A stretch of 5,318 bases of DNA from JAXMAR01 sp046350295 (GTDB lineage Bacteria; Planctomycetota; Planctomycetia; Gemmatales; Gemmataceae). The notes beneath the pieces were generated by a model. It saw only the letters and a program-made list of their open reading frames with translations. It was not told the origin of the DNA and did not search any database. The position numbers were made by a program, and so were the translations under genes. The stretch is from the NCBI GenBank assembly GCA_046350295.1, contig JAXMAR010000110.1:1-5318 (forward strand), given 5' to 3'. This document shows, piece after piece, positions 1 to 5,318 of this stretch. The first letter of the stretch is position 1, and every line of letters starts with the position of its first letter.

Positions 1-1283
1 CTCACCTCATATGGACTGGCTACCTCTAGCTGCTTCAAAGCAAGCGGCAGCTGTCTCAATTGCTCGGCGGCATGGCGGCGGCTGTCCATGAGCGAAGGGA
101 GCGGCTTCACAAGTTGTCCATCTCGTATTACCGGTTGGAGCAACCCTTCGCCTTCGTGCCGATCCGTACTCGTCGTCAATAGATCGCGGCTCCATTGTCC
201 GTCGGTAGTGCGTTCGCGATAGACCTGCTTGCGTCCCGGCCAGGTCGCTTTCCCTTCCGACCGTTTGCGGCAGGGACGGCCCGCGTATTCCTGCAGCTTG
301 TAGGCGCAATCCAGCGACGGTGCGTCGGCTGAGGTCGTCATCGCCGTGCCGACGGCGAAACTGTCGATCGGCGCGCGGCTCCGGATCAACTCCCGCAGCC
401 GGTACTCGTCCAGATTGCCGCTGGCCAGGATCGTCGCGTGCGGCAATCCTCCCTCATCCAAAATTGTTCTCACCTTCCGCGCATGGTCGGCCAGATCGCC
501 GCTGTCCAATCGCACCCCTTTCACCGGGATGTTCTTGGCCTGTAGCGATGGCGCGAGCGCGACGATTTTCTGCGCCGCCGCTTCGGTGTCGTAGGTGTCG
601 ATCAAGAGGACGACGTTGTCCGGTTGCGCCTGCGCAAAGTGGGTGAAGGCGTTGGATTCGTTCGCATGGGCCTGGACGAAGGAATGGGCCATCGTACCGA
701 AGATGGGAATGTCGAACGCCCGGCCTGCCAGCACGGTGGCGGTGCCGGCAAAGCCCGCGAGATAGGCCGCGCGGGCGGCGAGCAGACCCGCTTCGGCTCC
801 GTGCGCGCGGCGGAGGCCGAAGTCGATGAGCGGCTTGCCCTCGGCGATCAGGACGGAGCGTGCGGCTTTCGAGGCGATCATCGTCTGGAAGTTCAGCAGA
901 TTCATGAGGCGTGTTTCGACCAGCTGCGCCATCGGCATCGGGGCGACGACGCGCAGGATCGGTTCGTTGGGAAAGAAGATGGTGCCTTCCGCCATGGCGT
1001 CGACCGAGCCGGTAAAGCGCAGCCCTTCCAGATAGCGCAGCAGTCTGGAGGAGAAACGGCTGGTGCGTTCCATCCAGGCCAGATCGTCGGTAGTGAACCG
1101 GAGGGAGGTGAGGTAGTCCACGGCCTGGGCGAGTCCGGCGGCCAGGAGAAAGTTGCGCTGCGGCGGTAGACGGCGGACGAAGAATTCGAACACGGCGGGG
1201 TCCGTCATGCCCTGGTCCAGGTAGGCCTGTGCCATCGTGAGCTGATAGAGGTCGGTCAGGAGCGCGTGGTCGGGCTGGTTCAT
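1..1283 (-). CDS. pncB: Nicotinate phosphoribosyltransferase, 3' end cut by window edge
   Basis: Joins nicotinate to PRPP, with ATP hydrolysis, to give nicotinate mononucleotide; this is the second step of deamidating NAD salvage in the cytoplasm. Reading from the ATG at 1283, the frame stays open for 427 codons to the window edge. The N-terminus reads MNQPDHALLTDLYQLTMAQA, the usual substrate-site opening of the family. Further family motifs are FGLRRAHG (about 155-162), GTMAHSF (196-202, with His200 in the place of the phosphorylated catalytic histidine), DTYDT (229-233), VRLDSGD (257-263), ILASGNLDE (285-293) and FAVGTAMTTSADAPSLDCAYKL (309-330). PSL near residue 396 is typical of the C-terminal region, so probably only a few tens of residues are missing. 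Its ATG overlaps the pncA stop by four bases (ATGA), and a GGAAAG lies nine bases upstream inside pncA; both support this start and translational coupling. The identification is secure; only the C-terminus is unseen. Confidence 0.95.
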   Translation of the reverse strand, partial: MNQPDHALLTDLYQLTMAQAYLDQGMTDPAVFEFFVRRLPPQRNFLLAAGLAQAVDYLTSLRFTTDDLAWMERTSRFSSRLLRYLEGLRFTGSVDAMAEGTIFFPNEPILRVVAPMPMAQLVETRLMNLLNFQTMIASKAARSVLIAEGKPLIDFGLRRAHGAEAGLLAARAAYLAGFAGTATVLAGRAFDIPIFGTMAHSFVQAHANESNAFTHFAQAQPDNVVLLIDTYDTEAAAQKIVALAPSLQAKNIPVKGVRLDSGDLADHARKVRTILDEGGLPHATILASGNLDEYRLRELIRSRAPIDSFAVGTAMTTSADAPSLDCAYKLQEYAGRPCRKRSEGKATWPGRKQVYRERTTDGQWSRDLLTTSTDRHEGEGLLQPVIRDGQLVKPLPSLMDSRRHAAEQLRQLPLALKQLEVASPYEV

Positions 1284-1903
1284 GCGGCCAGGCTTTCCAG
1301 CCGGATGGGCACGGCGCCGAGGCGGAGCATCTCGTCGATGGCCCGCTGCCCGTCGCCCGGGATGCGGTCGACGGCGGCGATGCCGTCGAGCAGGAGGCAG
1401 ACACGGTAGCCGAGGCGCCTGGCGTCCCGCACGCTGTAGAGGACGCAGTAGTCGGTCGCCAGGCCGCCGATGAAGAGGCGCGTGACGCGCTCTCGTTTCA
1501 GCTCCTGGTGCAGCGGTGTGTCTTCGAATACCGAGTACACGTCTTTGGTTCGCTTCGTGGCTTTGTGAATCATCGTGGCGGTCGTCGGGATTTGGAACTG
1601 CGGCGGTGCGAGCGACCCGGGCGTCTCCGCGACGCAGTGCACCGGCCAGGGGCCGCCCTGTTCGGCGAAGGAACAGTGGCGGGGCGGGTGCCAGTCGCGC
1701 GAAAAGATGATCGGCAGCTTCCGGTCGACGAACCGGTCGCAATAGCGGCGCAACACCGGAAGGAGTATGTCGCCTCCTACGATGCCGAGCGCGCCGCCGG
1801 GGAGGAAATCGTTCTGGAGATCGACGACCAGGAGGGCGTCGCCCGGTGCCAGGACGATCTGTCCATTGGCGGGCAGGGTTGGGTGAATTGAGAGGAGTGA
1901 CAT
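1280..1903 (-). CDS. pncA: Nicotinamidase (isochorismatase-fold amidohydrolase)
   Basis: Hydrolyses nicotinamide to nicotinate and ammonia, the first step of deamidating NAD salvage. The 207-residue protein has the full catalytic triad: Asp28 in VVDLQNDF, Lys114 in MIHKATK and Cys153 in GLATDYCV. The metal site is visible as Asp70 and His72 in SRDWH plus His89 in PVHC. The ATDYC motif and the metal ligands separate nicotinamidases from other isochorismatase-fold hydrolases, and the next gene (pncB) uses the product. The N-terminus is about 20 residues longer before the VDLQNDF strand than in compact PncA proteins, but no in-frame ATG, GTG or TTG lies between Met1 and Asp28, so the 1903 start is the only good one. 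It begins 24 bases after the upstream stop with no clear Shine-Dalgarno, so translation probably relies on re-initiation after the protease gene. It overlaps pncB by four bases. Confidence 0.95.
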   Translation of the reverse strand: MSLLSIHPTLPANGQIVLAPGDALLVVDLQNDFLPGGALGIVGGDILLPVLRRYCDRFVDRKLPIIFSRDWHPPRHCSFAEQGGPWPVHCVAETPGSLAPPQFQIPTTATMIHKATKRTKDVYSVFEDTPLHQELKRERVTRLFIGGLATDYCVLYSVRDARRLGYRVCLLLDGIAAVDRIPGDGQRAIDEMLRLGAVPIRLESLAA

Positions 1904-1927
1904 TGCCGCACCAACTGCGCGCGTATG

Positions 1928-4351
1928 TTACGGCTCGGTGATGATGTGCCCGCCGGGCCGCTCTTCTCCTTCGCTCCATTGGGCGACGGCTTCTGCCATC
2001 TCTTCGAGTCGTGCCGCTGCTCGCCCGAAGACCGTGTCGGAGGGATAGAGCCCGTCCAATCCCCGTTCGCCGGCGGGAATGCCGGTGAGCAGTTCGACCG
2101 CTTCCTCTACGGTGTTGACGGCGTAGACGGTGAAGTGGCCGGTTTCGACCGCTTCCACCACGTCGCGCCGGAGCGCCAGGTGTTTCATGTTGCGGGTCGG
2201 AATGATGACGCCTTGTTTGCCGGTCAAGCCGCGGCGCGAGCAGGACTCGAAGAAGCCTTCGATCTTTTCGTTCACGCCCCCGATGGGCTGCACTTCGCCC
2301 AATTGATTCACGGACCCGGTGACGGCCAGGTATTGGCGGATCGGCAGGTCGGCGAGGCTGGAGAGGATGGCGACCAGTTCCGCCACCGCCGCGCTGTCGC
2401 CTTCGATCTCGGAGTAGGTCTGCTCGAAGGTCAGGGAAGCGCTCATGGCGAAGGGATGCAGACCGGCGAACTTTCCGGCGAGGTACCCTGACAAGGTCAG
2501 GACGCCTTTGCTGTGGATGTTGCCGGCGAGTTCGGCTTCGCGCTGGACGTCGATCACGCCCTTCGTGCCCACATAGGTCCGTGCGGTGATGCGGGTCGGC
2601 CGACCGAAGGCGTAGTCGCCGAGTTGGTGGACCGAGAGGCCGTTCACCTGGCCGACGACGTCGCCGTCGAGATCGACCATCAGAGTGCCTTCCTTGATTT
2701 CGTCCTGAATCCAGTGTTCGGCCAGATTCGACCGATGGCGTTTATGCGCGACGGCGGCGTCCACGTCGGCGCGTGTGACGAAGGAGTGGTTCTCCTTCCG
2801 CGCCCAGTAACCCGCCTCGCGGATGAGATCGCTGATGAGGCTGAAACGGAGCGAGAGCCGGTCGTGGCGGTCGGCGAAGCGGAAGCCCTGGCGGATGACC
2901 TCGGCCACCGCGTCGGCGCCGAAGTGCGGCAGGCCTTCCTCGCGGCAGAGTTTGGCGATGAAGCGGGCATATTGCCGGTCCTGCCGTTCGCTGCGCACGA
3001 CTTCGGTGTCGAAGTCGGCCTTCACCTTGAACAGTTTCCCGAAGTCCTCTTCGTAGGCCTGCAATAGGTGATAGACCATCGGCGGCCCGACCATGATGAT
3101 CTTCACGTTGACCGGAATCGCCTGCGGACGCAGCCCAGCGGTGGCGAAGCCGTAGAACTCGCCAGGGTCCTCGATCTTCACTTCGCCGGTCTTGATGACG
3201 CGCTTCAACGCATCCCAGGAGAAGGGCTGGCGCAGCATGTCGAGGGCATTCACGATGAGGTAGCCGCCGTTGGCCTGCAACACGGCTCCGGCGCGGATCT
3301 CGGTGAAGTCCGTGTACATGACGCCCAAGTGCGCGCGGCGCTCGATCTTGCCGATCAGGTTCGTGTAGGTCGGGTGCGGTTCGTCGATGACGGGCGCCCC
3401 CTCCGTGGCGTCGTGCTCCACGACGAGGTTCACGAGATAGCGGGTCATGTCGGGCCGGCGCGGTTCCAGGCCCGGGATGGGCAGCGTCGGGCCTTCGTGC
3501 GGGAGAAAGTCTTTGTAGTGGTGGACGATGTCCTGCTGGACGCGTTCCAAATAGGCGCAGACGGCGGGCAGGTCCTGGTACGTGCGGCGCATGGTTTCGT
3601 ACCGCCCTTCCAGCACGTTGGTGACGAGCTGGCGGTCGAGATGGCGCAGCTGGTGTTCCGCTTCCTTCTCCAGACTGTGAATGCGGACGTGGAACTCCCG
3701 GATCTCGCCTTCCAGGGCTTTGCGCCGCTCGGTGAGGTCCTGCTGTTCCTGCTCGGTCATCGACTCTAGCGCCTCGTCGGTCATCGGGCGCCCGTCTTTC
3801 AGCGGGACGAGGCCGAAGCCGACCGGCGTTTCCTCGAAGCCGAAGCCCCGTTCCAGGCTCAGCGCGGTGAGTTCGCGGAAGAGCGATTTCTTCTTGGTAT
3901 CCGTGTCCTCGACGACTTTCGCTTTGGCGTCGAGATACTTCTTGCTCTCGAAAGCGGCCGGGATGTCGCGCCGGAGCCCCTCGATGAAGGCGGCCATCTC
4001 GCGTTTGAACGCGCACCCTTGTCCGGCGGGGAAGGAGAGCCCGACGGGACGCGACGGGTCCTGAAAGTTGTTGACGTAGCACCAGTCGGACGGGGCGGGC
4101 GCGCCTTGGGCGAGCCGCTTGACCATCTGGCGGACCATGGTGCCCTTCCCGGTCCCGACGGGGCCGGAGACGTACAGATTGAAGCCAGCGCTCTTCATCG
4201 AGAGGCCGAACTCCAACGCTTCAACGGCGCGCTCTTGGCCGATGATGTCGGTGAGCGGCTCCAGTTCGCTCGTGTCTTCGAACCCCAGTTGCGTGGGGTC
4301 GACGGACGGCATGAGCATGGACACGGGGACTTTGAATTTGTCGGTGCTCAT
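1928..4351 (-). CDS. Lon-like ATP-dependent protease (AAA_32/Lon_C type)
   Basis: An 807-residue cytoplasmic protein of the Lon-related family that carries its AAA module inside a large ATPase region and lacks the classical Lon N-terminal domain. A Walker A, GPVGTGKGT, lies at 63-71. A helical insertion follows, with a charged, coiled-coil-like stretch at about 195-245. The Walker B-like strand is GGYLIVNALDML (362-373), NVKIIMVGPP (415-424) resembles sensor 1, and RLSLRFSLISDLIREA (498-513) resembles sensor 2. The C-terminal Lon protease domain has Ser653 in EGDSAAVAE and Lys696 in GGVNEKIEGF. They are 43 residues apart, the spacing of the E. coli Lon dyad. No membrane segment is seen, unlike archaeal LonB. 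The ATG abuts the stop of the upstream gene (TAGATG), with GAAGG eight bases before it. It probably degrades damaged or regulatory proteins; substrates are unknown. The protein may be named LonB or simply 'AAA family ATPase' elsewhere. Confidence 0.93.
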   Translation of the reverse strand: MSTDKFKVPVSMLMPSVDPTQLGFEDTSELEPLTDIIGQERAVEALEFGLSMKSAGFNLYVSGPVGTGKGTMVRQMVKRLAQGAPAPSDWCYVNNFQDPSRPVGLSFPAGQGCAFKREMAAFIEGLRRDIPAAFESKKYLDAKAKVVEDTDTKKKSLFRELTALSLERGFGFEETPVGFGLVPLKDGRPMTDEALESMTEQEQQDLTERRKALEGEIREFHVRIHSLEKEAEHQLRHLDRQLVTNVLEGRYETMRRTYQDLPAVCAYLERVQQDIVHHYKDFLPHEGPTLPIPGLEPRRPDMTRYLVNLVVEHDATEGAPVIDEPHPTYTNLIGKIERRAHLGVMYTDFTEIRAGAVLQANGGYLIVNALDMLRQPFSWDALKRVIKTGEVKIEDPGEFYGFATAGLRPQAIPVNVKIIMVGPPMVYHLLQAYEEDFGKLFKVKADFDTEVVRSERQDRQYARFIAKLCREEGLPHFGADAVAEVIRQGFRFADRHDRLSLRFSLISDLIREAGYWARKENHSFVTRADVDAAVAHKRHRSNLAEHWIQDEIKEGTLMVDLDGDVVGQVNGLSVHQLGDYAFGRPTRITARTYVGTKGVIDVQREAELAGNIHSKGVLTLSGYLAGKFAGLHPFAMSASLTFEQTYSEIEGDSAAVAELVAILSSLADLPIRQYLAVTGSVNQLGEVQPIGGVNEKIEGFFESCSRRGLTGKQGVIIPTRNMKHLALRRDVVEAVETGHFTVYAVNTVEEAVELLTGIPAGERGLDGLYPSDTVFGRAAARLEEMAEAVAQWSEGEERPGGHIITEP

Positions 4352-4906
4352 CTACAGGGCCTTCGCCGCCACCGGAGGAGGCAGCTGGACGATCGTGGCT
4401 TGCGGGCCTTTCTTGCCTGCCTCGACGTTGAAGCAGACTTCCAGTCCGTCTTCGAGCTGGTCGAACGCCAGTCCCTGGAGTGCGTTGGCATGGAAGTACA
4501 CTTCGCCGCCGCCTTCCTGAAGGATGAAGCCGTAGCCCTCCTTCGGGAACAGTTTGCAGACGACGCCGCGATGGGGCGGCACCGGCGGCAGGCGGATTTC
4601 CGTGTGGGCGCGTTTCTCGCGATACTTGCGGAGCTCGATGGCCACGGCTTCGAAGGCGCTGCGGATCGCTTCTTCGAACGTCTTGTCCTCTTTGCGGGCG
4701 GTCAGCGTATGGCGGCCGGGCAGCGTGACCAGCACTAGGGCTTCGGCGACGTTGTCCAGTTTCTTATGGTGCCGGTTCTTCGTCAGCGTGACGCGGCCGT
4801 GGGTGAGATCGTCGTGGCCTCGTTGAAGGTCGGCCATGCGGGCTTCGATTTCAGTTTTCCAACGCGGGGTCATCTCGATGTTGCGGCTTTGAATTTCCAG
4901 GTCCAT
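4352..4906 (-). CDS. Ribosome hibernation factor (HPF/RaiA) fused to a cold-shock domain
   Basis: A 184-residue, two-domain, soluble RNA- or ribosome-binding protein. Residues 1 to about 105 match the S30AE hibernation-factor fold: it opens MDLEIQSRNIEMT, has beta strands GRVTLTK and AEALVLVTLPG, and ends in the helix FEEAIRSAFEAVAIELRKYREKR. This domain sits in the decoding centre of idle ribosomes in characterised relatives. A proline-rich linker (LPPVPPHR, 106-113) leads to a cold-shock domain at about 114-176, with RNP1-like GYGFI (124-128), RNP2-like VYFHAN (136-141) and the closing GPQATIV. The usual KWFN is replaced by KLFP, so one aromatic contact is lost. The frame is open further upstream to 5257, but the 4906 ATG has a perfect AAGGAGG seven bases before it, and the hibernation fold starts exactly there. 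It is the first gene of the operon and ends flush against the protease start. Its ribosomal or mRNA target is inferred from the family. Confidence 0.9.
   Translation of the reverse strand: MDLEIQSRNIEMTPRWKTEIEARMADLQRGHDDLTHGRVTLTKNRHHKKLDNVAEALVLVTLPGRHTLTARKEDKTFEEAIRSAFEAVAIELRKYREKRAHTEIRLPPVPPHRGVVCKLFPKEGYGFILQEGGGEVYFHANALQGLAFDQLEDGLEVCFNVEAGKKGPQATIVQLPPPVAAKAL
4360..4364 (-). promoter_or_regulatory. Ribosome binding site of the Lon-like gene inside the upstream gene
   Basis: GAAGG on the minus strand, eight bases before the ATG at 4351, lies within the last codons of the upstream gene. With the directly adjoining TAG stop it suggests that terminating ribosomes can re-initiate on the protease gene. 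Confidence 0.5.
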
Positions 4907-4911
4907 AGGCA

Positions 4912-4947
4912 CGCCTCCTTGTTCTGGTGAGTGATACGAGCAAGGCG
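4912..4947 (-). promoter_or_regulatory. Possible hairpin masking the Shine-Dalgarno of the first operon gene
   Basis: In the minus-strand transcript, CGCCTTG (4947-4941) lies upstream of CAAGGAGGCG (4921-4912), which contains the AAGGAGG. Two alternative pairings exist: CCTTG with CAAGG (19-base loop, extendable by CG:CG across a 3-base bulge), or CGCCT with AGGCG (26-base loop). Both cover part of the Shine-Dalgarno. The stems are short (5 to 7 pairs), so this could be chance in GC-rich DNA. A temperature-sensitive or cold-shock-domain-responsive leader is only a hypothesis. Confidence 0.3.
4914..4920 (-). promoter_or_regulatory. Shine-Dalgarno of the hibernation/cold-shock gene
   Basis: AAGGAGG on the minus strand, seven bases before the ATG at 4906, is a full match to the 16S anti-Shine-Dalgarno. 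It is by far the strongest ribosome site in the window and fixes the start at 4906 rather than at the upstream in-frame ATG at 5257. Confidence 0.85.
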
Positions 4948-5086
4948 AATGCCCATGGAGGCTGTCCGATGGGGGCACCCGCTTCTCCGCCAATGACGCG
5001 CAGATCGGACGATTCCTGACAGGCCACCGCCTCGTTGGGCAGGGGAAAGATGACGCCTTTCTCCCCAGTCGATGCGAACCCGGGGA

Positions 5087-5099
5087 GGCGCAATGCGCC
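5087..5099. repeat. Perfect 13-base palindrome, possible operator
   Basis: GGCGCA, one central A, then TGCGCC: two 6-base arms that are exact reverse complements. It lies in the middle of the divergent intergenic region, where a regulator could act on both genes. The size is small for a terminator and there is no T-run, so a protein-binding site is the better reading, but in GC-rich sequence chance cannot be excluded. Confidence 0.3.
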
Positions 5100-5173
5100 A
5101 GTCTCCTGGCCCGTTGGAGTGCTAAAACGGCGAGGACTTTCACGCGGTAATCTTCAACCGTACACAGAGAAGA

Positions 5174-5206
5174 ATGAATGACGACAAGACTCTGCCTGGA
5201 ACGTGA
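5174..5206 (+). CDS. Possible 10-residue leader ORF
   Basis: Reads MNDDKTLPGT then TGA at 5204-5206, preceded by a purine-rich AGAGAAGA that could serve as a ribosome site. It is in the same frame as the gene starting at 5225, and its stop lies 18 bases before that ATG. It could be a translated leader or pure chance; nothing in its sequence (no run of one amino acid) suggests classical attenuation. Confidence 0.15.
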   Translation: MNDDKTLPGT

Positions 5207-5224
5207 CTTGCGAGATTCTTCGGT

Positions 5225-5318
5225 ATGCCTACCTTGAGGAAGCAAGCGCTCGAGCACTATCTGCGATCGCGGTTCGGCGAGGATGTTGCGCTCATATCGT
5301 TCGGCGTGATTGGGAAGG
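5225..5318 (+). CDS. 5' end of an unidentified gene, divergent from the operon
   Basis: The frame opens with ATG at 5225 and gives MPTLRKQALEHYLRSRFGED followed by VALISFGVIGK, running off the window edge after 31 codons. The opening looks like a real protein start: an amphipathic helix with alternating basic and hydrophobic residues, then a hydrophobic strand ending in glycines. Aminoglycoside-phosphotransferase or kinase-like proteins can begin this way, with the glycines leading into the nucleotide loop, but 31 residues are too few to claim that. An in-frame TGA at 5204-5206 prevents extension upstream. No strong Shine-Dalgarno precedes the ATG. It would be transcribed away from the hibernation-factor operon. 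Confidence 0.55.
   Translation, partial: MPTLRKQALEHYLRSRFGEDVALISFGVIGK

Larger units (their letters stand above)
4907..5224. other. Divergent intergenic region, 318 bases
   Basis: Separates the minus-strand operon from the plus-strand gene starting at 5225, so it should hold promoters for both. I found no convincing -35/-10 pair on either strand. Visible elements are the Shine-Dalgarno at 4914-4920 with its possible masking helix, an imperfect stem of TGCCCAT (4950-4956) with ATGGGGGCA (4969-4977), CTCCCC (5061-5066) facing GGGGAG (5082-5087), and the palindrome at 5087-5099. Open frames that cross it show no family resemblance and no ribosome site, so I see no further gene here apart from the tiny ORF at 5174-5206. 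Confidence 0.7.

Noticed and set aside
454..1404. Long minus-strand open frame (316 codons) across pncB and the end of pncA
   Set aside because: It is an off-frame shadow: highly Arg/Pro/Ser-rich with no domain, while the true pncB frame across the same bases shows motifs along its whole length.
2742..4082. 446-codon minus-strand open frame inside the Lon-like gene
   Set aside because: Arginine-rich shadow frame typical of GC-rich coding DNA; the protease frame carries all recognisable motifs.
1925..4738. Several long plus-strand open frames antisense to the protease and hibernation genes
   Set aside because: They mirror the codon structure of the opposite strand (rich in Asp, Val, His, Gly), show no family motifs and lack ribosome sites.
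5061..5087. CTCCCC...GGGGAG inverted repeat as a terminator
   Set aside because: Six-base arms with a 15-base loop and no following T-run on either strand; no gene ends there.
4851..5093. 80-codon minus-strand frame crossing the intergenic region into the hibernation gene
   Set aside because: No ribosome site, no recognisable features, and it overlaps the well-supported 4906 start in another frame.
5120..5128. TGCTAAAAC on the plus strand as an extended -10 promoter for the divergent gene
   Set aside because: Only a partial match and no -35-like hexamer at the right distance; too weak to call by eye.
4907..5257. N-terminal extension of the hibernation/cold-shock gene from the ATG at 5257
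   Set aside because: The 117 extra residues are basic, serine- and proline-rich without fold resemblance, there is a perfect ribosome site for the 4906 ATG, and the extension would overlap the start of the divergent plus-strand gene.

Overview
The window is bacterial, GC-rich and gene-dense. Four genes lie on the minus strand, packed as a single operon. A fifth, divergent gene starts on the plus strand at the right edge. The proteins are ordinary bacterial families. Their style (a hibernation factor fused to a cold-shock domain, next to a Lon-like protease of the AAA_32 type) would fit Nitrospira or a GC-rich proteobacterium. That placement is a guess from gene content and composition, not something the sequence proves.

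In transcription order (right to left) the operon is: (1) 4906-4352, a 184-residue ribosome-hibernation (HPF/RaiA, S30AE) domain joined to a C-terminal cold-shock domain; (2) 4351-1928, an 807-residue Lon-like protein with an intact Walker A and an intact Ser-Lys protease dyad; (3) 1903-1280, a nicotinamidase (PncA); (4) 1283 to beyond base 1, a nicotinate phosphoribosyltransferase (PncB), cut by the window edge after 427 codons. The junctions are a directly abutting TAG-ATG, a 24-base gap and a 4-base ATGA overlap, so co-transcription and translational coupling are likely.

PncA converts nicotinamide to nicotinate and PncB converts nicotinate to nicotinate mononucleotide. Together they are the two committed steps of the deamidating NAD salvage (Preiss-Handler) route. 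The two upstream genes belong to ribosome protection and protein quality control. The operon can therefore be read as a stress, dormancy or recovery module combining ribosome hibernation, proteolysis and NAD recycling, but the functional link is inference from gene order.

Bases 4907-5224 (318 bases) separate the operon from the divergent plus-strand gene. This region has a perfect Shine-Dalgarno for the first operon gene, an inverted repeat that could mask that Shine-Dalgarno, a perfect 13-base palindrome and a tiny leader ORF. I found no convincing sigma-70 promoter by eye. There are no RNA genes, mobile elements, CRISPR arrays or long repeats. No clearly new system is visible; the operon combination and the fusion protein are the most interesting points.
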